Made by a program: the position numbers and the translations under genes. Shown here one piece after another: positions 15,827 through 24,291 of a DNA stretch of 38,825 nucleotides. Positions within the stretch are counted from its first letter, which is position 1. Every line of letters starts with the position of its first letter. Source of the DNA: Microvirga sp. (GTDB lineage: Bacteria; Pseudomonadota; Alphaproteobacteria; Rhizobiales; Beijerinckiaceae); contig NZ_JACXAB010000037.1 in assembly GCF_014699075.1 (NCBI RefSeq), positions 1 through 38,825 of the forward strand. Direction: 5' to 3'. The notes below the pieces were generated by a model, which saw only the letters and a list, made by a program, of their open reading frames with translations, searched no databases and was not told the DNA's origin.

Positions 15827-16974
15827 ACTCGTCCAGCCACATTCGGGGACGCAATCCCGCGACCGGTGAGACCATTGCCATTACGGTCGAGGACGGTGTC
15901 ATCGCCGCGATCCATGCTGCGAATGGAACAAGTCATGATTATGTGGCACCCGGCCTAGTCGACCTGCAGGTGAACGGCTTTGCGGGCCTTGACCTCAATG
16001 ACGGCCACCTTACGCCAGAGCGGGTGAAGACGCTGGCGGACCATATGCTCTCGGTGGGCGTCACGACCTTTCTGCCGACCCTGATCACCGCGCCGGAGGC
16101 CAACATCATCCGCGCGTTGACGGTCATTGCGGAGGCCCGCCGCCGCTTTCCGTTCGTGGCCGAGATGGTTCCTTTCGTTCACGTCGAGGGGCCCTCCATT
16201 TCTCCGCTGGACGGACCACGCGGCGCTCATCCGGCCGCGCATGTGAGGGCGCCCTCCCTCGAAGAGTTTGAGCGCTGGCAGGCGGCAAGCTCCGGCCTCG
16301 TTGGCCTTGTCACGCTAGCCCCCGAGCAGCCCGGCGCAATTAATTACATAGCGGCCCTCGTACAGCGTGGCGTTCATGTGGCTCTCGGCCACACCGCCGC
16401 ATCGCCCAAGGAGATTCACGAAGCCGCCGCGGCGGGAGCAAGCCTGTCTACGCATCTAGGCAACGGTGCCGCGGCCACCCTGCCCCGACACTCCAATTTT
16501 TTGTGGAGCCAACTCGCGAATGACCGACTGACCGCAACCTTCATCGCTGATGGCCATCATCTCCCAGCCGACACGTTCAAGGCGATGATTCGGGCGAAGG
16601 GCTTCGAGAGAGCCATCCTGGTGTCGGATGTGGTCGCACTCGCTGGCATGCCACCAGGCCTTTACGAACAGCCTGTAGGGGGCAGTGTCGAGGTCACAGC
16701 CGACGGACGTGTCGGCATTGCCGGCACACCGTATCTCGCCGGCGCCGGGTTACCGCTTTGCGCAAATGTCGCGATCGCCGTTCAGATGGCAGGACTGACG
16801 CTCAGCGAAGGCCTCAGGCTCGCAACGGAGAACCCCGGTCGCATCGTCGGCGGCCGGGGTCGTCTCGTCATTGGCGTCCAGGCTAATCTGATGCAGTTCT
16901 CTTGGCATGAGGGACAGCGCCGGCTCGAGGTCTCAGCCGTCTGGCTGCGAGGCAAAAAAGTGTTCTCGCGATGA
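15823..16974 (+). CDS. NagA-like N-acetylglucosamine-6-phosphate deacetylase family protein
   Basis: 383 aa, the usual NagA length, starting at GTG 15823 in a 4-bp GTGA overlap with the SIS gene stop. NagA removes the acetyl group from GlcNAc-6-phosphate with an amidohydrolase TIM barrel. Metal and catalytic residues are in place: Glu in HVEGPSISPLDGPRGAH, His in LGHTAAS, His in THLGNGAAATLPRHSN, Asp in LVSDVVALAG. The third motif differs from the THLFNAM form of classical NagA, so this is a divergent subgroup, matching the divergent NagB-like partner. The acyl group and sugar accepted may therefore differ from acetyl and glucosamine. Confidence 0.88.
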   Translation: MNSSSHIRGRNPATGETIAITVEDGVIAAIHAANGTSHDYVAPGLVDLQVNGFAGLDLNDGHLTPERVKTLADHMLSVGVTTFLPTLITAPEANIIRALTVIAEARRRFPFVAEMVPFVHVEGPSISPLDGPRGAHPAAHVRAPSLEEFERWQAASSGLVGLVTLAPEQPGAINYIAALVQRGVHVALGHTAASPKEIHEAAAAGASLSTHLGNGAAATLPRHSNFLWSQLANDRLTATFIADGHHLPADTFKAMIRAKGFERAILVSDVVALAGMPPGLYEQPVGGSVEVTADGRVGIAGTPYLAGAGLPLCANVAIAVQMAGLTLSEGLRLATENPGRIVGGRGRLVIGVQANLMQFSWHEGQRRLEVSAVWLRGKKVFSR

Positions 16975-18221
16975 TCCGCGCCGGAACAGCCCTGGTGGAC
17001 ATCACGCCGCCGGCAGGATTGGCCCTCTCCGGGTTCGCAGCCCGCAGCGAGCCTGCGCTCGGCGCGCATGATTCCCTAACAGTGCGTGCCGTCGTGTTGG
17101 AGGATACCGCGCTTCTTGTCGCCGACGTGATCGGCCTCGATGGCGACATGGCACGGCGCATCCGAGAGCAGTGCGTATTGCCCGCCGATAATGTGATCGT
17201 CGCGGCGCTGCATTCGCATGGTGGACCCGTCTCCATGACGGGTCGCCTTAGCCAACACGCCGACACAGCCTATCTTGAACACTTGGAAGCTGCATGTGTG
17301 CACGCGATCAACAAGGCGGCATCGTCCACCCGGCCCGCCCGTCTGACCGCCGGATGGGGCATAGACCCAGGGGTCGCCCGAAACCGTCGCCATGCCGATG
17401 GCATGATCGACCCTTCCTTACCGGTTTTGCGCATCCACGACGCTGCCGGCGGCCCGATCGCCGTGATCACGGCATATGCCTGTCACCCGGTGGTGCTCGG
17501 TGCCGACAACCGGCTTTGGACGGCCGACTACCCGCACTATGCACGCGAGCGCCTTGAAGCCGCCCATCCTGGTGCCATGGCACTGTTTCTCACCGGTTGC
17601 GCGGGAGACGCTAATACCGGTCACTCGGCACACGCCTCAATCAGCCTCGCGCCCAGCACATACCGCAGCTTCGAGTCTGCACAGGCTTATGGTGAGCGGA
17701 TTGCCGCCGCCGCTTGCCAAGCTGATGAGGCTCCACTGGGAGAACACGTCTCGGTGGCGAACCATATCCTACACCTCAGCTTCGAGCGGCGCGAAACGGA
17801 GACCCCAGAGGCCCTGGCCGAGCGATGGTATCGCGAGCGAGAGACTGCGGATCCCGCTCGCGCAGCGCTACTCAACCACTGGATTGCCTGGGCAACAGAA
17901 ACGGCAGGGCGCCCTCTGGAGCCAATTGAGGCGCGTGTCTCCGTGCTGAACTGGGGAGGGGTGCCGATCGTTGCCCTTCCCGGAGAGATTTTTGCGGAGA
18001 CAGCGCTTCAAATTCGCCAGAAGATGTCTCGCGATCCGGGTTTCGTTATTGGGTTCGCAGAAGACAACCCCGGCTACATTCCTCCAGAATCCGAATATGC
18101 GTTCGGCGGATATGAGGTGGACGAGGCACACCGCTACTACGGCCTGCCAGCCACCTTCACCGCCGGATCGGCCGAAGCTTTGGCCGAAGCGGCCATTACT
18201 CTACTTTCCAGGAGAACCTAA
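16971..18221 (+). CDS. Cytoplasmic neutral/alkaline ceramidase-like hydrolase
   Basis: 416 aa, ATGA overlap with the NagA-like gene. The sequence fits the N-terminal catalytic domain of neutral ceramidases, Zn2+-dependent amidases: start AGTALVDITPPAGLALSGFA, zinc-site motif ALHSHGGP (His81, His83), ACHPVVLG (His172) and FLTGCAGDANTG in the place of the family's GDVSPN loop. Here Ser of that loop is Ala or Thr, so the classical nucleophile is not obvious. It lacks the C-terminal domain of secreted ceramidases and has no signal peptide, so it acts in the cytoplasm. Its position between an amino-sugar deacylase and a sugar transporter suggests amide or ester hydrolysis on an acylated amino sugar rather than on ceramide. 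Function is inferred. Confidence 0.75.
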   Translation: MIRAGTALVDITPPAGLALSGFAARSEPALGAHDSLTVRAVVLEDTALLVADVIGLDGDMARRIREQCVLPADNVIVAALHSHGGPVSMTGRLSQHADTAYLEHLEAACVHAINKAASSTRPARLTAGWGIDPGVARNRRHADGMIDPSLPVLRIHDAAGGPIAVITAYACHPVVLGADNRLWTADYPHYARERLEAAHPGAMALFLTGCAGDANTGHSAHASISLAPSTYRSFESAQAYGERIAAAACQADEAPLGEHVSVANHILHLSFERRETETPEALAERWYRERETADPARAALLNHWIAWATETAGRPLEPIEARVSVLNWGGVPIVALPGEIFAETALQIRQKMSRDPGFVIGFAEDNPGYIPPESEYAFGGYEVDEAHRYYGLPATFTAGSAEALAEAAITLLSRRT

Positions 18222-18270
18222 AAATCGATTGGAGTGGGATGACTGTCCTGCTGAGCCACATGGAGGCTTC

Positions 18271-18290
18271 TTGACCCGCAACCGGTTGCA
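18271..18290 (+). promoter_or_regulatory. Operator O2 before the sugar-transport genes
   Basis: The palindrome GCAACCGGTTGC (18278-18289) again follows a -35-like box, TTGACC (18271-18276), in the 126-bp gap before the binding-protein gene. The layout copies O1 almost base for base, which makes a shared repressor likely and implies a second promoter inside the cluster. No convincing -10 was found at 16-18 bp. Confidence 0.8.
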
Positions 18291-18347
18291 TGACAACCTG
18301 CCAACTACCAGCTTCGACACCATCAAAACCAGAGGAACGGGATCGAC

Positions 18348-19664
18348 ATGCTGAAATCTGCCACCACGACTTCACTGAAGCGGCACTCTGCTCGCGTCGC
18401 TCTGCTCGGCTCGACCTTGGGAGCGTCCATGCTGGCCGGGCTTTCTGCCACCTCAGCCCAGACCGTCACCGTCTGGAGCGGCTATCCGGAAATGGCGCCG
18501 TTCTACGAGCACGTGGCGCAAGGCCTCAAGGCCAAGCATCCAAACCTCAATGTCAAGGTTGAGGCTATCGCTCTTCGCGAGCATGAGAAGCGCATCGCGC
18601 TGGGCCTCACGTCCGGTGTAGCCAGTGCAACCGTTATCGAGCTCCAGGGCTCCACTGTTCGCCGCTATCTCGAGAACGATCTTTTGCCTAAGGCTCCTGA
18701 CGCGGTGGCCAGCTTCGTAAAGGACAAGGCCAATTTCGACGAGTTCTTCACGTTGAACGCAAGCTATGAGGGCGCAGTCTATGGCGTGCCCCTGTTTCGT
18801 GGGCAGGCTGCGTTGTTCTACAATACCGACATGTTCAAGGCGGCCGGGTTGACGACACCGCCCAAGACCATGGAGGAGTACACACAATATGCTGAGAAGC
18901 TGACCAAGCGCGGCCCTGACGGCAATCCGACCGTGTCCGGCTGGAGTTTGCGCCTCACCGGCGGCGGGCAGGGCATCGCTGAGAAGTTCTGGATCAATCT
19001 GTTCCAGTATGGCGGCTCCGTGCTCGAGCCGGCAGCCGACGGCAAGTGGCGTGCCAACTACGCCAACGAGGCTGGTCGCGCGACACTCAAGCAGTACCTG
19101 CAGAACGTACATGTTCTCAAGACGGTTACGCCCGAGATGCCGGCCGATGCAGAGGCTTTTGAGCGCGGTCAGACCGCCATGTTTATCCGCGAGTCCTGGG
19201 TAATTGGTGACATCGCCTCCAAGGCGCCTAACCTCAACTATGCTACCACTCCGCTGCCACGTGGCTCTATTGCCCTGCCGACCAATCTCTATGTGAAGGC
19301 TGAAGGCACCGACGCTAAAGCGGCCTGGGACTTCGTCATGGCCACCAACGAGCCCGAGAACCTGACATGGCTTCTCAAGAATGTCGGCTGGCTGCCGAAC
19401 CGCTCCGGAGTCGACTATTCCAGCGTGACCAGCGCAACCCCGGCGTTCAACGCCTTCGTGAACTACCCGAAGGACTACAAGTTCTTCACGCTGCCCTCAA
19501 TCGGCCCGATCGAGGAGGTGCTGACGCGCTTAGCCGCCCAACTCACCAATGCCTTCCGCAATGCGTCGCTGGCCAAGGATGATGCGGCCATCGACGCCTT
19601 CCTCAAGTCGGCTGCGGACGAGACCAATCAGATCCTCCGCCGCGAAGGTCTTCTTGGGAAGTAA
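18348..19664 (+). CDS. Sugar ABC transporter substrate-binding protein (family 1, MalE/UgpB-like)
   Basis: 438 aa with a signal peptide of about 37 residues (hydrophobic stretch VALLGSTLGASMLAGLSA, cut near SAQ). The mature part begins QTVTVWSGYPEMAPFYEHVA and has the typical hinge segments GVPLFRGQAALFYNTDMFKA and FERGQTAMFIRESWVIGD of family 1 solute-binding proteins. It captures a sugar or oligosaccharide in the periplasm and delivers it to the two permeases that follow. Its own operator lies upstream; a stable hairpin follows the stop, which would favour high level of this protein over the permeases. Substrate unknown, presumably an amino sugar. Confidence 0.93.
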   Translation: MLKSATTTSLKRHSARVALLGSTLGASMLAGLSATSAQTVTVWSGYPEMAPFYEHVAQGLKAKHPNLNVKVEAIALREHEKRIALGLTSGVASATVIELQGSTVRRYLENDLLPKAPDAVASFVKDKANFDEFFTLNASYEGAVYGVPLFRGQAALFYNTDMFKAAGLTTPPKTMEEYTQYAEKLTKRGPDGNPTVSGWSLRLTGGGQGIAEKFWINLFQYGGSVLEPAADGKWRANYANEAGRATLKQYLQNVHVLKTVTPEMPADAEAFERGQTAMFIRESWVIGDIASKAPNLNYATTPLPRGSIALPTNLYVKAEGTDAKAAWDFVMATNEPENLTWLLKNVGWLPNRSGVDYSSVTSATPAFNAFVNYPKDYKFFTLPSIGPIEEVLTRLAAQLTNAFRNASLAKDDAAIDAFLKSAADETNQILRREGLLGK

Positions 19665-19690
19665 CCTCCTACGCCGTTTGGTCTTGCGCC

Positions 19691-19716
19691 GTCCGGTGCG
19701 CGCTCGCGCACCGGAC
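19691..19716 (+). promoter_or_regulatory. Intercistronic mRNA hairpin between binding protein and permease genes
   Basis: GTCCGGTGCGC pairs with GCGCACCGGAC, 11 bp with a 4-base loop and no following T-run. Hairpins at this place, as in malE-malF, protect the binding-protein mRNA and reduce permease expression. A real terminator is less likely because the permease follows with a good AGGAGG. Confidence 0.7.
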
Positions 19717-19737
19717 GCAGTCTGAGGAGGTACCCTG

Positions 19738-20622
19738 GTGCAGCGCAAGAGATGGATGTTCGCACTCCTCGCGATCTTGCCGACTTTGGCGATCTTCGCC
19801 TATGTCCGGATCTATCCTATCGCCGACACGTTGCGCCTGAGCCTGCACAAATGGGATATTCTATCGAAGAACAAGCCATTCATCGGCCTTGCAAACTTCG
19901 AGGAACTTACCGGAGACCCGCTGTTCCGGGAGGCGCTCCTTAACACCACCATCATCGCATTCGGCGTTCTGCTCATCACTATCCCGCTTGCATTGGTGCT
20001 GGCCGCTCTCATCTATCACCGCACCCGCTCGCGCTTTGCCGGTTTCTACGAGACGGCAATTTTCATTCCGCATGTCGTTTCGCTTGTGCCGGCTGCCATG
20101 GCGTGGAAGTGGATCTTCGATGCCCGCCTCGGCCCTTTGAACGCTCTTCTCACGACGTTCGGCTTCGCGCCGAAGGCTTGGCTCTTTGATCCGGTTCTGT
20201 CAGTTGTGTGCATCATCGTCCTCTGCTCCTGGCAGGCATTGGGCTATGCGGTGATGATCTATCTTGTGGGCTTCAAGAGCCTGCCGATCTCCCTCTACGA
20301 GGCTGCCAAGCTCGATGGTGCCTCGGCCCCCCAGAGCTTTTGGTATTTGTCGATTCCCCTGCTCAAGCCGATTACGCTGTATGTTTCGGTCGTTACGCTG
20401 GTGTCCGGCTTCAACGTCTATGCCCAGGCCTTCGTCTTGGCCTCTGACGCTCAGGGTGCTCCAGGCCGGCAGGTGCGCGTTCTGGTACTCGACATGCTGG
20501 AGAACAGCTTTCGCAACTACCGCGTCGGCTATGCTGCCTCCGAGGCGGTTGTTCTGCTGGCGATCGTTCTGGTCCTGACCTTGATTCAATTCAGACTGCT
20601 ACGGGAGAAAGGTGTCCGATGA
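19738..20622 (+). CDS. Sugar ABC transporter permease (MalF/UgpA type)
   Basis: 294 aa from GTG 19738, with AGGAGG 8 bases upstream. Six membrane helices: the first near residues 8-25 (MFALLAILPTLAIFAYVRIY), the others from about 75 to 285. The cytoplasmic EAA loop, SLYEAAKLDGASAPQSFWYL, which docks on the ATPase, is intact. It forms the channel with the next gene's product. Stop overlaps the next start (ATGA). It needs an ATP-binding subunit, which is not encoded in this window. Confidence 0.94.
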   Translation: MQRKRWMFALLAILPTLAIFAYVRIYPIADTLRLSLHKWDILSKNKPFIGLANFEELTGDPLFREALLNTTIIAFGVLLITIPLALVLAALIYHRTRSRFAGFYETAIFIPHVVSLVPAAMAWKWIFDARLGPLNALLTTFGFAPKAWLFDPVLSVVCIIVLCSWQALGYAVMIYLVGFKSLPISLYEAAKLDGASAPQSFWYLSIPLLKPITLYVSVVTLVSGFNVYAQAFVLASDAQGAPGRQVRVLVLDMLENSFRNYRVGYAASEAVVLLAIVLVLTLIQFRLLREKGVR

Positions 20623-21491
20623 AACCGCTCCCCGAAAACGCTGCGAGCCGCGGCATGTCCATGCGTACGAAAGAGCGCTTGGTCAACCTCATGATCGATG
20701 TGGTGCTGACGGCCACGTGCCTGCTGATGATCCTGCCGCTGGTATTCCTCGTCTCCAATGCCTTTAAGACGCCGCAGGAAATGCTGGCTTGGCCGCCAAC
20801 TGTCATTCCAGATGATCCGACAGTGGCAAACTTTAAGGCAGTGCTTGGCGACACCCCGCTGCTGCGCTGGATCGGAAACAGCATCCTGTTCTCAGTTCTA
20901 TCTACCGTCTGCATTCTGGCGACCTCTTCGATTTCCGGCTATATTCTGGGCAAGTTCCGCTACCGCGCGTTCAACGTATTCTTCGCCATTATCCTCGCCA
21001 CGGCCATTGTGCCGTTCGAGGTCTACATGATCCCGCTCTATTTCCAGGCGAAAGCGCTTGGTGTCCTCAACACCACCTGGGGATTGCTACTGGGCTATCT
21101 GGTGATGAGCTTCGGCATCTTCCTCATCCGACAGAATGTCATCCAGTCGATCCCAGACGAGCTGCTCGAAGCTGCCCGGATCGATGGTGCCGGAGAGTTC
21201 TGGATCTTCTGGCGTATCGTGCTGCCGCTCCTGCGCGGCGCTCTCGGAGCCCTTGGGGTGCTGGCCTTTTTCCAGGCCTGGACTGCCTTCGCATGGCCTT
21301 TGATCGTAGCAACGACCCGGGACAGCTACACGATCGAGGTGGGGCTTGCTCTATTTCAGACCGGCTTCACGGTTGATCTTGGACGGTTGAGCGCGGCCTC
21401 CGCATTGGTCCTCATTCCGAGTATCACACTGTTCGTCCTGCTGCGCCGGAACTTCGTTCAGGGCGTGGCGAGCACGGGTTTGAAGGAATGA
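20619..21491 (+). CDS. Sugar ABC transporter permease (MalG/UgpE type)
   Basis: 290 aa, start in the ATGA overlap. Six membrane helices; the first at about 24-45 (VVLTATCLLMILPLVFLVSN), EAA loop ELLEAARIDGAGEFWIFWRI at about 186-205, and an extra C-terminal stretch VLLRRNFVQGVASTGLKE typical of MalG-like subunits. It pairs with the preceding permease in the inner membrane. The end overlaps the epimerase gene by 4 bp (ATGA), so all are translated from one message. Confidence 0.94.
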   Translation: MKPLPENAASRGMSMRTKERLVNLMIDVVLTATCLLMILPLVFLVSNAFKTPQEMLAWPPTVIPDDPTVANFKAVLGDTPLLRWIGNSILFSVLSTVCILATSSISGYILGKFRYRAFNVFFAIILATAIVPFEVYMIPLYFQAKALGVLNTTWGLLLGYLVMSFGIFLIRQNVIQSIPDELLEAARIDGAGEFWIFWRIVLPLLRGALGALGVLAFFQAWTAFAWPLIVATTRDSYTIEVGLALFQTGFTVDLGRLSAASALVLIPSITLFVLLRRNFVQGVASTGLKE

Positions 21492-22726
21492 TAAGACCGA
21501 GTTTCTCTCTCGCGGATGCACGCACACGGTACAGTCAGGCAAATGCGGCGACCCTACGCTGGATGATTCCGCGCCCACGCCTTGCCGGTGCTTTCCTCAA
21601 CACCAAGGTCAACAGTCTGAGCCTCTCGGACTATGGAGACGCAGATGGATTACGCGGACCTTCCTACCTCTACGGTTGGATCCAGGGGCGGGGCCTTGAG
21701 GCGGTCGCAACACATGCGGAGTTTTTCGAGACGGAGGAGCCCACCCTGGCCGCAGGACTCGATGAGGCAGGTCTCGCTCTGTATCATGCACTCCGGGATC
21801 TGCAGCGCCGCGATGGACACGGCTATTTCTGCTACGACCGCGACCTGAACCCTGTCTATCTGAGTTCCGACGGCGTGCTGCACCGGCAGTCTACTGCTGA
21901 CGGAGTGTTCACCTATTCCGATGCTTTCTTTGCTAAGGGCCTCATCGCCGGGGCAGCACGCTATGCTCCGGCGGACCTTCCGGAGCATCTCACTTACCTA
22001 GCTGGGGTGGTCGATGCGATCGAACAGCGGCGGTTCCAGATGGACGAGCGCCGTCACCTCTCGCCCCGCGCGGCTTTAGATGAGCCTGAGGATTTCGGTC
22101 CGCGGATGATCCTTCTTGGCGCGGCGGGCCTCCTTCACCGCGTTGGGCGGAGTGAGCACTCAGCATTCGCTGATCGCTTCATCGCCCATATTCTCAAACA
22201 TTATTTTGACCCGCAGAGCGGTCTTTTACGCAACGTCCCGGGGTCGGATGTCTGCAATGTGGGGCATGGTATCGAGTTCGTAGGCTTCGCACTAGACCAT
22301 CTGCAGGGCAGCGCCGAACCCGCTTTAGTGAAACAGCTTCAGTCTGTGCTCCACTCCTCCTTCAGTCGCGGCTTCGTTGAACCCGGCCTTTGCCTATCGG
22401 TTTCAGCCGCAACAGGCAATTGCTTGAGTCCTTACTTCCCCTGGTGGTCTCTGCCCGAGACAATCCGATCTGCCGCCTTGTGCTTCGCCGCGACGGGTGA
22501 CGGCGAGGTCCTGCGCATATGGGAGCAAGCCGATCATGCGTTCTTCACACACTACTGGCGGGGTGGCTTGGCCTATCAGACCTTAACCAGGGATGGACCG
22601 GTTGATTTCGTCCCGGCGACGCCCGACCTTGATCCTGGCTATCACACGGGATTAAGCCTTCTGGCCGCTATTCATGCGGCCGACTGGGTCTTGACCCAGC
22701 CTGACTACCCTAAAGCCACGATGTAG
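21488..22726 (+). CDS. N-acylglucosamine 2-epimerase (AGE)-family protein
   Basis: 412 aa, an (alpha/alpha)6-barrel enzyme of the AGE/renin-binding protein/mannose isomerase superfamily. Recognisable pieces are FTYSDAFFAKGLIAGAARYA, NVGHGIEFVGFALDHLQG (the conserved His of the Gly-His motif), SPYFPWWSLPETIRSAALCF (the WW-x-x-E motif) and PGYHTGLSLLAAIHAADWVL. AGE enzymes interconvert GlcNAc and ManNAc, and relatives isomerise mannose, so this would act on the sugar right after import, before phosphorylation. It is the last gene of the operon; no terminator was seen behind it. Substrate not determined. Confidence 0.85.
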   Translation: MIRPSFSLADARTRYSQANAATLRWMIPRPRLAGAFLNTKVNSLSLSDYGDADGLRGPSYLYGWIQGRGLEAVATHAEFFETEEPTLAAGLDEAGLALYHALRDLQRRDGHGYFCYDRDLNPVYLSSDGVLHRQSTADGVFTYSDAFFAKGLIAGAARYAPADLPEHLTYLAGVVDAIEQRRFQMDERRHLSPRAALDEPEDFGPRMILLGAAGLLHRVGRSEHSAFADRFIAHILKHYFDPQSGLLRNVPGSDVCNVGHGIEFVGFALDHLQGSAEPALVKQLQSVLHSSFSRGFVEPGLCLSVSAATGNCLSPYFPWWSLPETIRSAALCFAATGDGEVLRIWEQADHAFFTHYWRGGLAYQTLTRDGPVDFVPATPDLDPGYHTGLSLLAAIHAADWVLTQPDYPKATM

Positions 22727-22768
22727 AGTATTGGCTCTTTCGAGTTGCGTCTCGGGAACGACGCCACC

Positions 22769-22909
22769 TCAGTCCAGCGCCCCCAGATTGAGCGAGTTGA
22801 CGAAAGTGCCGATGACACAGACTGATTTACTCTCATCAAGCCAGTCGTCCAGGCTTTCGGCAAACAGGTTGGTATGGCCGCGATCCACGCCTTCGACAAA
22901 GCGTCTCAT
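22769..22909 (-). pseudogene. IS1182-type transposase N-terminal remnant
   Basis: On the minus strand the frame starting at 22909 reads MRRFVEGVDRGHTNLFAESL, then DDWLDESKSV and FVNSLNLGALD, the well-known N-terminus of IS1182-like transposases. It stops after about 46 residues; the remaining ~400 residues and any inverted repeat are missing. It lies directly behind the amino-sugar operon. Confidence 0.75.
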
Positions 22910-23280
22910 CGGCCCCCCCAAACAAGGCTGGGCAATCCTACTACTGCCTGCGCTATCCCGCTGCCTGCATTTTGACATGACCAGGGTCAAACGCGGCCAT
23001 TGAGCGCGGACGCGTAAATATCAGCTTACCCCGCGACTGCGGGAGTTTGGCACTCGTCTGCGCGCCAGAAGTCGGCCTCCCGGCTGGAAGGCACGCACAG
23101 TTGGCAACAAACTGTGGAGCCGTCCGCGTCACGCCAGATGGCTGCCGGCTGATATTCCGGAATGCCACAGCGTCGCTCGTCCTCGCAATGATCAGGATCG
23201 GACTGTTGCCCGCCTTCTTGTTGAACCGCGGATCGGCATTGACATCGGCGAAGACCCTGGCACTTAGATCATTTGATCTG
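22910..23280. other. Non-coding stretch with palindrome, probable insertion scar
   Basis: No gene is supported in either strand; long frames here are read-through of the oxidoreductase. The palindrome AGATCATTTGATCT (23266-23279) sits against the oxidoreductase stop codon. The stretch probably joined the operon to the next gene during loss of the IS1182-type element. Confidence 0.4.
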
Positions 23281-24291
23281 TCAACGCTGTACGCCCTTCC
23301 CGCCAGCAAGCACTGCCGAGACCAGGCGCTGGCTCGCCAAGGCCTCCTCGCCTGACACGGTGGGCTGGCGTCGACCCTGAATGGCATCCACGAAATCAGC
23401 GATGAGGGCTCGATGTGCATCATGAGGGAAATCCATAATGCTTGCTCCGCTCCCCGTCGGACCTTCGGCTTCAACGGTTTCCTCTCGCCCGTCCAGGAAG
23501 GACAAGCGCAGCGTTCCTCCTACGAGTGATGCAAAACCCTTCGTGCCAATGACATCGATTCGCTCAGGATGCCCAGGATAGGCTGCCGTTGTTGCCATCA
23601 GAGTTCCCGGCGACCCATTGCCCAGTCGCAGGAGTGCCGAGACGTAGTCCTCGGTCTCCATGCGGTGAAGATCGGTCGTCCGCACATCGGCTGCTATGAC
23701 GCTTGAGACGCCGACCAGCGATCGGAACAAATCGAGAGAGTGGATGGCCTGAGTCAGGAGAACGCCGCCGCCGTCCCGAGCCAGGGTGCCACGTCCGGGT
23801 TCATCGTAGTAGCTCTGCGGGCGCCACCACGGCACGGATAGGAAACCCGCCTGAACCGTGCCGATCTCTTCCCTAAGGAGCGCCTGCCGCAGTCTGAGGC
23901 TGCCGGGCCTGAACCGCTGCTGGAGGACGACCCCGAATGTGACGCCCGCCGCCTGTGCTGCAGCAACGAGCCGCTCGGCTCGGTCGAGGGTGAGTTCCAG
24001 AGGCTTTTCCACCAAAACATGCTTTCCTGCCGCAAAGCAGCGTTCCGACAACTCAAGGTGGCTACTCGGGGGCGTGAGGACCAGGACCGTATTAACGGCC
24101 GGGTCCTGGATAGCGGCGTCGAGATCGGTCGTCGTACGAAAGGGAAACTGTTGCTGATAGGACTGAATGCGCTCGGGTGAGCGGCTGGCCGCCCAGTGAA
24201 CGTCGATCCGATCCGAGAGGTCGAGGAGGCTTTTCGAATGTGGTTGCGATGCGGGCCCGAGGCCGATGATAGCTAAACCGATCTTCTTCAT
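23281..24291 (-). CDS. Gfo/Idh/MocA-family NAD(P)-dependent oxidoreductase
   Basis: 336 aa. The N-terminal Rossmann fold opens with GLAIIGLGPASQPHSKSL (Gly-x-Gly-x-x-Ser in place of the common GxGxxG) and contains VLVEKPLELTLDRAERLVAA, the Glu-Lys-Pro motif whose Lys is catalytic. The C-terminal sheet domain includes DGGGVLLTQAIHSLDLFRSL with the conserved active-site His. The family oxidises or reduces sugars, inositols and their derivatives. It points toward the amino-sugar operon from the other side, across an insertion scar, so it may once have belonged to the same sugar pathway, but nothing proves it. Substrate unknown. Confidence 0.92.
   Translation of the reverse strand: MKKIGLAIIGLGPASQPHSKSLLDLSDRIDVHWAASRSPERIQSYQQQFPFRTTTDLDAAIQDPAVNTVLVLTPPSSHLELSERCFAAGKHVLVEKPLELTLDRAERLVAAAQAAGVTFGVVLQQRFRPGSLRLRQALLREEIGTVQAGFLSVPWWRPQSYYDEPGRGTLARDGGGVLLTQAIHSLDLFRSLVGVSSVIAADVRTTDLHRMETEDYVSALLRLGNGSPGTLMATTAAYPGHPERIDVIGTKGFASLVGGTLRLSFLDGREETVEAEGPTGSGASIMDFPHDAHRALIADFVDAIQGRRQPTVSGEEALASQRLVSAVLAGGKGVQR

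Noticed and set aside
22953..23474. A 173-codon minus-strand frame next to the oxidoreductase
   Set aside because: Most of it is an out-of-frame shadow of the oxidoreductase end; the rest shows no family pattern or start signal.
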